DNA of 64,000 nucleotides from Pyrenochaeta sp. MPI-SDFR-AT-0127 (lineage: Eukaryota > Ascomycota > Dothideomycetes > Pleosporales > Cucurbitariaceae), in the NCBI GenBank assembly GCA_020747015.1, contig JAGTJM010000053.1:170418-234417 (forward strand). The letters run 5' to 3'. Under the pieces are notes generated by a model. That model did no database searches. It worked only from the letters and a program-made list of their open reading frames with translations, and had not been told where the DNA came from. This document shows positions 34,536-45,362 of the stretch, one piece after another (within the stretch, counting starts at the first letter, position 1; every line of letters starts with the position of its first letter). The translations under genes and the position numbers were made by a program.

Positions 34536-35773
34536 ATGGCCTCGCCGGACCCCCAAAAGCCCTTGGACGGCATCGCATTCCACACCCACGGCCAAGACAG
34601 CGCCGTCCACCTGTACCACGACGCCCCCGCCGCCGAGGCGTCGCAGCCACCGCAGCCCCCGCCTGCAGACGCTGGATACACAAGTCTGGACGACGACGAC
34701 GACGACGATGACACGCACGGCTCGGCCTCGGATTCAGGCTTCGACAGCGGCACGCTGCTCGGCGACGAGACCGACACGCTGGCCTCGTCCATCCTCAACC
34801 ACCGCATGGAAAACGGCCGCCAGTACCACGCATACCGCGACGGCGCCTACTGGGGCCCCAACGACGAGCTGGCCAAGGAGATACTCGACTTTGCCCACCA
34901 CATGTACCTCCTGACCTTTGACCAGAAGCTGCACCTGGCGCCTGTCCAGCATCCCCACACCATCCTCGACTGCGGCACAGGCACGGGCATATGGGCAATT
35001 GTGCGCCACACGTCTCCAATCACCGCTTTTCATCAGAAGTGCTAACAGTCTCAGGACATGGCTGACCAGTATCCCTCGGCCACCGTCACCGGCACAGACC
35101 TCTCCCCAATACAGCCCGAATGGGTCCCGCCAAACTGCCACTTTGAGATCGACGACGTCTCGCTCGACTGGACCTTCCCGCCCAACCACTTCGACTTCAT
35201 CCACATCCGCGAGCTCTTCGGCTGCATACCCGACTGGGACTTTTTCTTCCAGCAAGCCTTTGAGCACACAAAGCCGGGCGGCTACGTGGAGATTGTCGAG
35301 CATTCCGTACAGCCCATCTCAGACGATGGCAGCATGGGCGATGACCACTTCTACCACACGTGGGGCAAAGTCGTCATTGAGATGGGCGAGCGCTTCGGCA
35401 AGAGCTTTACCATCTGGGAAGAAAGCGCAGAACGGATGAGAAAGGCTGGTTTTGTGGATGTCACCGTCATCGACTATAAATGGCCCATGAATGGATGGCC
35501 CACCGAGCCCAAGCAAAAAAACATTGGGAGGTGGAATCAACTGCGCTTGATGGACGGCGTCGAAGGCTTCATGTTGCGTCTATTGACCCAAGTGGGCGGC
35601 GTAAGTGCTGCCCGTGCCACCTGCAAATCCCCTTACTAACCCCATCACTCCAGTGGTCCGTTGCACGAGCACAACTGCATCTCGCACAAATGCGCAAGGA
35701 GTTGAAAAGTTATCGAACACACGCCTATCTTCCAGGCACGGTCGTCTACGGCCGAAAACCTCTCTCGACATGA
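34536..35773 (+). CDS. LaeA-like SAM-dependent methyltransferase
   Basis: Three exons: 34536-35000, 35055-35600, 35654-35773 (376 aa). LaeA-type proteins act in the nucleus on secondary metabolism and development; many paralogs have unknown targets. A disordered N-terminus with an eight-residue Asp run (SLDDDDDDDDTHG, about residues 50-58) precedes ENGRQYHAYRDGAYWGPNDE. SAM motif I is TILDCGTGTGIWAI, ending exactly at the first intron, and continues DMADQYPSATVTGTDLSPIQ. FDFIHIRELFGCIPDW and HTKPGGYVEIVE are post-motifs typical of the family. This is probably one of several LaeA-like paralogs rather than LaeA itself, because nothing here points to the velvet complex. Confidence 0.88.
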
Positions 35774-36985
35774 TATTGCATGGCCCATCATTCTTCATCA
35801 GCCCCACCAGCGATTTCTCCGTCGTTCCCACTTTCACATCATAGTGGGAATTTCTTTTGCGCGAAAAATGTCCAAGATGATACCCAGTTGCAAGCGAGCG
35901 ATATACTCACAATGCATTTGCGCCACCAACGCGCCTTTTTATTTTTTTTACTCAAATCCGCACTCTATGCTCATTTCCACACCGCCCGTGACAGGCATAC
36001 CGGTCACTGCACAAGCCCTATAATTAGCACAAGTCGTTGGACTCCTTCTCGTGTTCATGCATGTACCAAGTATGCATGAGCTGACCCCTCACCGGCCATT
36101 TTGCCTTGTGCGACTTCCTACCGAAGAAGCGCCGTTCAATGCATGAGATTTCTTGCTTTTTGAGCATTTGCTGTGCAAAATACTGTGCAAAACACTATGC
36201 AAAGGCTAACGAATGAATTCCTAGTGTGTACTGTGACTAAATCTAGTCTTGGTAGCAAGTACAACTCCCGCATCATCACGCTTTACAATGTTGCTCGCCC
36301 TTGTGTTGGTGGCTGAGAACATGATAGGACTTGTACGAATTTGGGATTGTATACTTTGATTTGCTTACCCTACTCTTTACATGCAGTACCGATAACATCC
36401 TGGTCAGATCATCTCATTCAGTAGTCGTCAGCCCCACCGCATTGTTGCAATCCATGTTGTGGAAACTATGTTGATTCACTAGCCAGAACACCACAGTTAC
36501 TCTGATTCTTCTGCATCTTTCTATCTGTTTTTCACAAGGCGCTCGTCTAGCTTAACATCTGCGACGTGAGCGCACGCTTATGAAATCACAGCCTGTCAAT
36601 GTCCCACTCTCAGACAGAACATGGAGCTGGATTTTCGTTTCGTGGAGTCTTCATTTCCTGACGGGGAAGTCACATGTTAATCTAGACGTGAAGGAATGGT
36701 ACTGCACAAAACGGATAGGATATTGTGGTTCACATTACTCTGGCAGTTCATGGAATCAAGGTCATATCATGGAATCATTTGAAGATTTATAAACTACTAG
36801 TTACCCTTCATGGGCGATGTAGTCAGATATGTCCCAGAGACTTATCTAATATGTAGTGGAATCAGACTTCACTTTTCCACCTAGGACATGGGAACTTGCA
36901 GTCGATAGATGACCAAGTGAAGTACATGTACCATCACCATCTAGCGCTACCCAGTCTTGCTTGTCATCTCCGCGGTTCCCGTTAA
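35774..36985. other. gene-free interval, 1.2 kb
   Basis: AT-rich sequence without a supported gene on either strand. Confidence 0.45.
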
Positions 36986-37943
36986 TCACTTGCATTGAGG
37001 CTTGAAATCAGTGCATATCCTGCAGACGGAGTGACTGGTCTTCGTATTGCATCCACAGCTATTTTTGCAGGCCGCTGTTTTGCCACACCGACGCTCGCAC
37101 GCATTGACACTATATTGGCACAGGGCGCAAGGATTTACTGGTGGAGGAATGCGTTTCAATGCAGGCTCGGGAATAGCGTTTTCATGCTTGCTTTGCTTGG
37201 GCTGGGACTGCGCCATATGGACATTTTCACACTGCGTAGGTGCAGGGACACAGTCTAGAGATTAATGTAGTCAGTCAGACGGCTCAGACAAAGTAGAGGA
37301 TCATTTCAACCGCTGTTTACGTACGTTTGACCCTACAAACAGAACGTGGATTGCTGAACAGCTCACATGAGCATTTCTGGTTGCAGTCGGCACCGCTGTC
37401 ACAACGTTGCGTACATTCCGCCACGGGGATCTCGCAGTTCTTGGTGCAGTCGTCACCAGCGCCGAGACCAGCGCCTTCAGCGGCATTGATCGTATCGCGC
37501 CTCAAGGAAGATCGTCGCGGCCACACACATTTTGGTTCCTTCACGCAGCCTGAGATGTGTTTAGTTGGCTAGACCAACGCAAGCTGGACAACAATAGACA
37601 GCTACACACCTTTAGCCCTGCAGAGTCCACGACGATCGCTGAACAGCTGGCACTCGCACCCAATCTTGCAAGCAGCGTCCTTGCCGCATTTTTCCATGCA
37701 TCTGGACATGGCGAATGTGCATTCGCTGCACATGCCGCTTGGTGGAGGGGCCGTGATTGCCATAACCGGATCAGCCTCGACGAGAGCTTCATCTCCTTGG
37801 ATAGTGATGTCGACTGCAGGAGCCGTGGCCTCGACCGTGGCCTCGACTAAAGGCGAAGGTGAAGCATCAGTTGGAGGCTTGGAGACGGCGTTCACAACTA
37901 CAAACAGGCTTGCAGCTGCAGCGAGGATGGCTCCAATCTTCAT
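36986..37943 (-). CDS. secreted protein with three cysteine-rich modules
   Basis: Three exons on the minus strand: 37610-37943, 37325-37549, 36986-37254 (275 aa). The start MKIGAILAAAASLFVVVNAV is a signal peptide. Each exon encodes one copy of a 40-45 residue module: CSECTFAMSRCMEKCGKDAA then CKIGCECQLF; CTKNCEIPVAECTQRCDSGA then CNQKCSCELF; CALCQYSVNACERRCGKTAA then CKNSCGCNTK. The shared pattern is C-x2/3-C-x6-C-x3-C-x5-C-x3-C-x1-C plus a C near the module end. The introns have the same phase (phase 1), which fits module growth by exon duplication. The spacers between modules are Pro/Ala/Glu-rich. I know no family name for this. A secreted, disulfide-rich apoplast or wall protein, possibly effector-like, is inferred. 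Confidence 0.75.
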
Positions 37944-38667
37944 GGCTGGAATAGAGCGGGATAGATGTAGGTGGTTGATTCTTTCGATAATGTTGATTGG
38001 AAGAGTGGGAAGGCGGAATGCAGTTTAGTGGTTGAATTTAAGTGGAGTGGAGGTGAGAGAGTGTTTGATCAAATCATAGCGGCAGTTCCGTGTAAGGCAA
38101 GAGCAAGGCAGCCAGTGAGGGGACGGGCATCAAAATTTGAGGTGAAATAGCTAGAGTAACTAAGAGACAAAACTGTGCGTGAATCATGAAGTGATAGTGA
38201 ATTTCACGGTGAGCGTTGTAATAATTTCGAAAGGCGGATGAATAATACTATGAGACTCGAGCTCAGTCCCAGGTCTATATCAATAACTTTAATTTGTATT
38301 TACCAGCACTGATATCAAAATAATTCTTATTGTCTAATTAACTTTTTATAAGTGCGACAAGACTCTATCTCGCACAGGCTTCTTATAGAGTTCATAACCA
38401 CGCAGCTTGTTCGTTCAACATTACATCATATCATCTTCAGGAGCAACGCCTGTAACTACGTATCCTGTAAGATGTGCTGAAAATGTGACCCAAATAGTTT
38501 AGTATCTGCCATGACACGGATAGTTGAGCAAAATATGCATGTATGAGTCAAAGAGTGAAACTTGGACAGTGCTGCTCTACAGACTACGTAGTGGAATCTA
38601 TTGACTACTGCAACGCCCATCGATAGTTTTACTTATTAAATCCTCCCTGACTCTGAATGACAATCCG
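37944..38667. other. AT-rich boundary of the catabolic cluster
   Basis: Gene-free. The part from about 38270 to 38400 is strongly AT-rich. It separates the secreted protein promoter from the 3' end of the first cluster gene. Confidence 0.45.
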
Positions 38668-40331
38668 CTACGAGAGCTGTACGTCCTGAGCATCAACCCA
38701 GTTTCCGTGCAAGCCAGCTCTCAGCCTGACAGGCAGATCAATGATCGCCTGCGGCTCCTCAAACTTCCTGGTATCCACTATATGCAGCTCGCTGGCCATT
38801 GACGCATAGTTGTTGACGAGAACCACAACCCAACCATCTCCTTCCTCCGTGTCTGCGCCCTTTCTTTGAATGAATATTGGCTCCTGAACCAAGTGGGTAG
38901 GGCCCGGGAAGTATTTGCGAAGCGTTCTAGTCTCAATGTCCAGGTGGCCTAAAGAATTGTATGGTGGATGACCACCTCCCATTCTAGGTAAAATCGTGGC
39001 AAAGTCAGTTCCCAGACTTGGATCCATCAAGTCAAAGAATGAATGCGCATGTTTCCGCCCAGAGAATCTGTCATCAATCCGGGGGAACTCACAATCATCG
39101 TTGCTGAGGACTTCCGGTTTAGGAAGGTCAAGATCTGTCGACTGCGGGTTGAACGTAAACCGAACGAGCTTGGCTGATATCTCCTCGGGCTTTGGTGCAT
39201 CTCCATTCGCGTCTGGCCACCAGAAAAATACATTCCTGTCAGTCAAAGGTAGGTCAAAGACTATCTCCCCCGAGTCAGTCTCGTAAGCGTTGACTGTATG
39301 ACCTGGGAAGGAATTTGGTGCACGGAACCATTTTACATCAGAACCTGAAGCGCCACGGCGGGGGAGAACACCGAGATAGAATGGAATATTAGGATCCCAC
39401 TGCCAGTGCTCACCTCCTTGCTTCATGCGCTCAAGGTCGCAAGTCTGTGGAATGATTGGGAATATCACCTGAACCCGTTAGCCTGTGTTCTGAGTTAGCG
39501 TGAAGATATAACATACCCAGTTATCCGTGACCGCAAAGTCGTGAATCATTCCTACAACAGGAGCAACAAGCCAAACAGTCTCGGTGACCTTTCCGGATGA
39601 ATCAACGGAAAAGTAGCAAACATCAGGAGTGCCGTCTCCCTTGGCTTCGTAGCCGAAACACACGAGTTCCTTCGTCCTGTCATCGAATTTCGGGTGCGCC
39701 GTAAATGTAACGCAAGGAAGTTGCCCATCGAAATCTTCCAACCCAACAGTCTCAAGCGTCTCTGGGTCAAGCGAATATGGAGGGGAGTCCTCCTTACATG
39801 CGAGAAGACGCCCATTGAAGTAAAGCACGTTAGTGTTGGCTGTGCTGCGAATCTTGAACTCAACAGCATCTGTGAACTTGTTGCGATATTTGCCTATGGC
39901 AGCATGTAAGTTTCTCAGCATCGAACTGCTGGGAAGACATACCAGCCAAGGCCCTCTTTGCTTCCCTCTCTCTTACAAACTTCTCTGTCCTTACAAATCG
40001 CTGCTTCAAGTGACAACGGCCGTCCTTTATTCGAAACGCACTGATGTTGCCGTCGCCATTGAACCACTGCGGCTGCTGTCAGCCAATTTTGCGTCTTGCT
40101 GAGAAGCTTCCCCCAGCTAGGTCTACGTACTGGATCGTTTTCAAAGATGGGTGGAAATTGAGGATCTGGCATGACTCGATAGAAGGTACCGTCGATCTCA
40201 TCGGGAATTTTACCCTGGACCTCCAGATTCTGTATTTCTCCCTCGAAGCGACATGGTTTCATGAATTCTGAGAACTGGGGTAGTTTTGGATATGCGCGAC
40301 GAGCCTGCGTGGCTTTGAAATGACCGGCCAT
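38668..40331 (-). CDS. carotenoid oxygenase family dioxygenase (stilbene-cleaving type)
   Basis: Four exons on the minus strand: 40131-40331, 39943-40066, 39517-39893, 38668-39468 (500 aa). The family uses Fe(II) held by four histidines to split a carbon-carbon double bond. All four are visible: TAHPKFD, GMIHDFAV, FPGHTVNAYE and RAGLHGNWVDA close to the C-terminus. The N-terminal blocks RFEGEIQNLEVQGKIPDEID and FNGDGNISAFRIKDG are typical of fungal lignostilbene/resveratrol-cleaving members rather than retinal-forming ones. The neighbours (aldehyde dehydrogenase, hydroxybenzoate hydroxylase, gentisate dioxygenase) fit a role of cleaving a stilbene-like or other aryl-alkene to aromatic aldehydes. 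The exact substrate is inference. A truncated paralog sits at 53658-54478. Confidence 0.9.
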
Positions 40332-40785
40332 CTTGACAGGTATGTTGAGCTTGGTAAATGAGTAATATCGGTGGCGTTCTTGTGACAAATAACAGTGGTT
40401 GCTATTCAAACTTGCCGTAGAGAATAGACAGTGGACGTAGTTTTGAGGACAAAATAGCCGCATGCGGGTGGAATTGGCAAATCGGAAACCTTGGGCTAAA
40501 CTCCCCGGCTGAGAACCGTGGTCTCTAACCGCGCGGAAGGATCCGGCTTCGTCTTCACATCAGATCATGAGCTGGTGCATCATGAACGGGGAATTTTCAA
40601 TGACACCGAGAACGGCATTTGAGAGCATATTTCAATGAAGACCTGTTGGAGTGCGACATTGGCGTTCGACTTCCAAAGAGTCATGAAAGGAAAATGTGAT
40701 TACTTATTTGGTTAGGACACAATACAAGCATTGGCGAATAAAACTGTTAGGTGTTTCAATTGCGTTGAAACGAACTTGATAAATA
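40332..40785. other. promoter of the dioxygenase gene and 3' end of the aldehyde dehydrogenase gene
   Basis: No gene. It contains two copies of a shared promoter-like element, listed separately. Confidence 0.5.
40496..40531. promoter_or_regulatory. candidate cluster regulator sites (CTAAACTCCCCGG, CTAACCGCG)
   Basis: On the minus strand the first copy (40496-40508) reads CCGGGGAGTTTAG. It lies about 165 bases upstream of the dioxygenase start. The second copy (40525-40533 region) is a weaker match. Closely similar elements occur upstream of other genes of the cluster. Confidence 0.35.
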
Positions 40786-42365
40786 CTACGGGTGCAAAAT
40801 AATAGTCTTGGTCTGGAGAAATTCCTCGAACCCCCAATGTGCACCAAATCGTCCCCACCCACTTTCCTTCCTGCCACCATGCGGCAAGGCAAACTCATCA
40901 TGAACCGTTGCTGAATTTACGTGCACTGCCCCCGTCTGTATGCTCTTCGCGATTTTCAAAGCGTGGAGGTGATTACGGCTAAATATGGCTCCTGATAATC
41001 CGAAAGAAGAATCGTTGACCGTCTTGACGGCCTCTTCATCCTCGTCATAGACCTTCAAACCCAGTATTGGCCCAAATGCCTCAGCTCTCCAGAAGTCCAT
41101 CCCCTCTGCGGCATCTTCGATAAGCGTTGCTGGATTATTCGGTCCAACTTCGACTATATGCAACTTCGCACCCTTGTCCTTTGCATCACTGACGAGCGTG
41201 TCGATCCTGGTTTGGCTCTTCTTATTGATAACCTGCATCACCAAATCTGAACCTCTCAACATTTTCTCATGTAAAAGTGTTCGAAACCTTTCCTCTACGG
41301 ATCGTGCTACCAATACCAAGTCTGTAGACATGCAAATCTGGCCCGACTATTTGAATTGATTAGTACGTGCGGATTCTGCAAGGCTGAGCTACTCACATTA
41401 AGAAATGCGCCACTTAACACCTGGTCGGCCGCTTTTTCCAAGTCTGCATCCGCCATCACAATCGCAAAGTTCTTGCCTCCAAGCTCAAGGGTTACAGACT
41501 TGAGATAGAAGCCAGCTCTTTGCGCTATGTGTCGTCCTACTGGGGTAGATCCGGTAAAGTTACACTTTTGAACAGCTTTGTGGGATATCATCGCCTCAAA
41601 ACAACTAGCAGCATCTTCTGTGCGGTGTTGTATGTAGTTGACCACTCCCGGAGGAAATCCAGCCTCTTGGAACAGTTTCGCGATAAGAAAATGGGTTCTT
41701 GGGCTAATTTCCGATCCCTATGGCATGATGGATCAGCAATCTTAGTCTTTCAGCAGAAAAGCAAGATTCATACCTTGAGAATCACAGTATTACCTGCAGC
41801 TACCGCTGCAGCAACAGCTCGGAGCCCAAGGATCAGTGGTGCGTTCCACGGCGCCATCGCGAGCACGACCCCAAATGGCTCCTTGATGACCATTGCATGT
41901 GCTTCTGGATCTTTCACAATGGGAACTGTGCCAGATAGAACGCCCGATACTACTGTACTAGCACACCCTTCGGCAACTACTATGGAATCATCAACATTGA
42001 TTTGCGCCCACAAGGCATTGCAAGAAATCTCGTCCTGTATCATGGACCGGATCTCACTGGACCTGTCCCGGAGAAGCTAAATCTTTTTTAGCGGCTTCCT
42101 CCCAGAATTTCCTCGCCCCAGGACTGACCTGCGCGAGATTGTTGAAAAGTTTCTGCCTTTCTACGGGTCGCGATTCCTTCCAAAAACCGAAAGCATCAGC
42201 GCACGACTCGACAGCTCGTACACACAATGCCGGCGATGCTCCAACTGCCGAGATTCCATGATTATTGCTGTTGTTGGGGTTTGGTTGGAATAGTGGAGCA
42301 GGTTGACTCTTTGAGGGCAGAATCTCTTCGCTGTGAATTATGAGTGGGATAATGGAAGAAAGCAT
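40786..42365 (-). CDS. aldehyde dehydrogenase (vanillin/salicylaldehyde dehydrogenase type)
   Basis: Four exons on the minus strand: 42129-42365, 41774-42076, 41397-41717, 40786-41346 (473 aa). It should oxidise an aromatic aldehyde to its acid with NAD(P). Family motifs are visible: APWNAPLILGLRAVAAAVAA, FTGSTPVGRHIA, LELGGKNFAIVMADADLEKA with the general-base Glu, SGQICMSTDLVLVARS with the catalytic Cys, EAFGPILGL, and the C-terminal GGRKESGWGRFGAHWGFEEF. The first intron (42077-42128) is needed to join LFNNLAQ to LLRDRSSEIRS, the usual continuation. It is divergent from the hydrolase gene, 313 bases start to start. The aldehyde could come from the adjacent double-bond dioxygenase (inference). 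Confidence 0.9.
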
Positions 42366-42678
42366 TGTGACTTGTTGAGGCAAAGCGTTGCGACAGCGAA
42401 TGTTGTGAACGCGGCTTCAAGAATGATTTGACAGGAGACGAACTAAGTGATAAATAATGCTTGAATGTGTGAAATAACTATTGGGAAAGAGTTCATCCGT
42501 CAAAGAGAGTTCCGGCAACGAAGCACGGAAGGCCCTGCCGCTTATCGGGACACATGCCCCGGCGGGCGGCCGGTTGCATAAGCCAAGCTCTGATCCCATA
42601 GACTGCTGAATCATTTAAAGCTTTAAACAATGTACTAGCATTTGTTGCACTGATATTCGTTTTTTAAGATTGGCCGAA
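42366..42678. other. divergent promoter of aldehyde dehydrogenase and hydrolase genes
   Basis: Contains a GC-rich core (ATGCCCCGGCGGGCGGCCGG around 42551) with CGG/CCG triplets that Zn2Cys6 proteins could bind. It lacks the GTTAG-type element seen elsewhere in the cluster. Confidence 0.4.
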
Positions 42679-43617
42679 ATGCGTGTTGCGTGGACTAGAC
42701 TGATCCGCTTCATTGCGACCGATGGTCGCGTTTTGCGTGGAGAACCTATTCTCCCAGATCCGGATTTCGATTTAGGAAACACAACAGAAGAGACACAGTT
42801 AAAAGCAAGAGTTGTTGTTGGAGATGATATATACGATGTGAATGGGAAGACGAAAGTATCTGATGAAGTCGTCATTGTGAAGAAGCTGCTTGGGCCGCTT
42901 ACGGTCCAAGATGTGGATATCATACGCTGCGTGGGCTTAAACTATTCTAAACATAGTGAGTACTAGTCCGTTGATGTTCTACATTGTGCTAATTCTGTGG
43001 AAGTTCGAGAAGCTGGCCGTACACCACCACCATTTCCGTTCATCTTCTTCAAACCCACCACCTGCCTTCACGACCACGATGCGAATGTCGAAATTCCCTC
43101 GATTGCCCAGGATGATCAAGCCGACTATGAAGGAGAACTTACAGTAGTCATTGGAAAAGATGCGAAGAACGTGCCCCTTGAACAGGCTCTGGATTATGTT
43201 GCTGCTTACACAGCTGGCAACGATATTTCCTCTCGCAAGTTGCAGCGTGACCCTACGTTGGCAGGCGGTGTACCGCAGTGGGGTTTCTCCAAGGGATTCG
43301 ATACATTTGCTCCTGTCGGCCCTGCACTCATCGCCTCTGAACTGATCAGGGACCCGAAAGAACTTTTGTTACAAACAGTCGTGGACGGGGAGTTGAGACA
43401 AAAGGAATTCGTGAGCGATCTCCTTTTCGACTGTGCATACCTGATTCACTATCTCTCCAAAGGGACAACTCTTCGAAAGGGTTCAATCATAATGACGGGA
43501 ACACCGGGTGGAGTAGGAGCTGGTTTGAAGCCTCCAAAGTATCTTTCACCAGGAACAGTCATGGAGGTCTCCATAAGCAAGATTGGTACATTGAGAAATG
43601 GAATTAGTTTTGCGTGA
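42679..43617 (+). CDS. fumarylacetoacetate hydrolase family protein, candidate maleyl-/fumarylpyruvate hydrolase
   Basis: Two exons, 42679-42955 and 43004-43617 (296 aa). The family hydrolyses beta-diketone acids using a bound divalent metal. Visible motifs are IRCVGLNYSKH then IREAGRTPPPFPFIFFKP, DYEGELTVVIGKDAKNV with metal-binding Glu, YTAGNDISSRKLQ, KGFDTFAPVGPALI, and MTGTPGGVGAG. The size and domain layout match the single-domain fungal proteins used at the end of gentisate or homogentisate-like routes. Next to gentisate 1,2-dioxygenase it most likely splits the ring-cleavage product to pyruvate plus fumarate or maleate. The substrate stereochemistry is not visible from sequence. Confidence 0.88.
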
Positions 43618-43888
43618 GGGTTATGGCCAGTAGATACAATGAAGGGCAGGTAGATCCATTCAAAAACGTATTGTGTAGATGTGGAAGCCCGTTCTGCAAT
43701 TCTCTCACAAGGCTTAGGGTAGAACACTATAAAAAGTTGGCCGTTGGCAATGTTGAGCTAGAACGAGGGATTAAGATGAATACGACCTAACATCAAGGAT
43801 AGAAATACCAATAGAATATGAGATGGAATCCAAACAAGATGGTGTAGATAACAGTGTGACAATATCGAAACGTCGTGTCATTTATCAA

Positions 43889-45005
43889 CTATCTAGAGAC
43901 CAGCGACTCAATATCTTGGCCCTTGTAGCGGTAAAACCCAAGTGACTTGAGCATAGGCTTGTCATGCACTCTATAAAGGTACACAGTGTCCCCATCAATG
44001 GCGCAATGTTGATATTCGTGCCATGCTGGAATACAGAAGGTATCGCCCTTCTTCCAGCGGTACTCCCTCCCCGCGATAATGGAATATCCCGAGCCTTCGA
44101 TAACGTGAAACACGGATGACGCAGTCTCTTGAATCGTCGGAGTTGACTTTCCAGCAGATAAACGGGTAGCGGCAACACCTAATGTTCGGCTTACTGGTAT
44201 TGATTAGCAACGCACCGGCTGGGATGGAGCATCACATACTCTCGGAATTGTCAGCTTTCAAGTAGGGCTCTGTAGTGTAGTCTCCGCTGCCAGTGTCAAG
44301 TTTTGCTTTCATTCGCATCCATGGGAAGACGATTGGAGAGACCTGACTATCGACATCTTCGGCAGGATATCGAGGATCTGCATAGTGCTCCACAAAATGA
44401 ACAGGATAGTGAACAAAGTTGGGCAAGTCTAGGCCGTCGAGCCAAATCATTGGTCCGGACCCATCCTTCCCATGATCATGCCAATTCCAAGTAGGAGTCA
44501 AAATGACGTCGCCGCGCTGCATCTGAATGCGATTGCCATGTACAGCGGTAAAGCCGCCGTTGCCCTCGATGATGAAGCGGCAGGCGAACGCAGTATGGCG
44601 ATGAGCTGGTGCAGTCTCATTAGGCATCACCAATTGAAGACCTGCATAGATTGTATCGGTAGTGTAGGGTGCGTCTGCACGGGCGTCAATTTAGAAGCAA
44701 CTCTGGACTCGTCGCGTGTGGCTCATACCGCGAGATGGATTTACTAGCATCAGCACACGGCGTTCTGCTTGCTTCTCGGTAACAAGTTCCCCAGCCTGTA
44801 GCAGGTTCGGGCGAATCTGCTCATAGTCCCAGACATGTGGTTGACATTTTGGATTTGGGAGGGGAGGATTAAGACGATTCATCTGCGCCCACAGGGGTTT
44901 TGTGTGATTATTTTCGGCAGTCTTTAACAGTTGCTCCTTTGCCCCCAGGCCCTCAGCCTGCACAGTAACGGCATTCTGATGTGCGATGGTTGTGGTAGAA
45001 CTCAT
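43889..45005 (-). CDS. gentisate 1,2-dioxygenase
   Basis: Three exons on the minus strand: 44729-45005, 44240-44674, 43889-44193 (338 aa, the usual family length). It opens gentisate (2,5-dihydroxybenzoate) between carboxyl- and hydroxyl-bearing carbons to give maleylpyruvate. It has two cupin halves. The first contains the Fe(II) ligands in [17 protein letters not shown] and [11 protein letters not shown]. Preceding it is [20 protein letters not shown], the block typical of gentisate dioxygenases. The second half carries [14 protein letters not shown] and [14 protein letters not shown]. It is divergent from the regulator gene 357 bases away. This is the pathway-defining gene of the cluster. 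Confidence 0.92.
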
Positions 45006-45186
45006 GGTGGATGACTGGGAATGATAATCAGAAAGTAAACATCAGGAAAATGGCATCAATTATGTCCTCTGGTTTTCTTCATGAAGTCCAGCCAGGTTCG
45101 GCTTCAGAATTGCCGCCCTGGACATAACCTGCGCTACGCGCATCATCTCTTCCGCAGGGATGGCTTGGTCGTACCAAAAAGGGTGC

Positions 45187-45291
45187 CGGGGAGTTAGGGC
45201 GATTCTGATGCGGGGCGGGCGATCAGCCTGAATCTACCCCACAAAGGGGGCTGAGGCGCGTGCTCCCGGATTCCGCTACATTAACTCCCCG
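45187..45291. promoter_or_regulatory. inverted pair of candidate regulator sites CGGGGAGTTA
   Basis: CGGGGAGTTAG at 45187-45197 on the plus strand and CGGGGAGTTAA at 45281-45291 on the minus strand face each other within the 357-base divergent promoter of gentisate dioxygenase and the regulator gene. The CGG triplet with an adjacent fixed tail fits Zn2Cys6 binding in principle. Evidence is by eye only. Confidence 0.4.
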
Positions 45292-45362
45292 CCTGCACAA
45301 GAGTTCCTTCACACTTCAACACAACCCTTTCCGGACGTCAATTTCGACTCTAAGTCCCCGGA

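Noticed and set aside
42054..42383. An apparent frameshift at the start of the aldehyde dehydrogenase gene
   Set aside because: A normal intron at 42077-42128 (donor GTCAGT, acceptor TTTAG) restores the expected family sequence, so the gene is intact.
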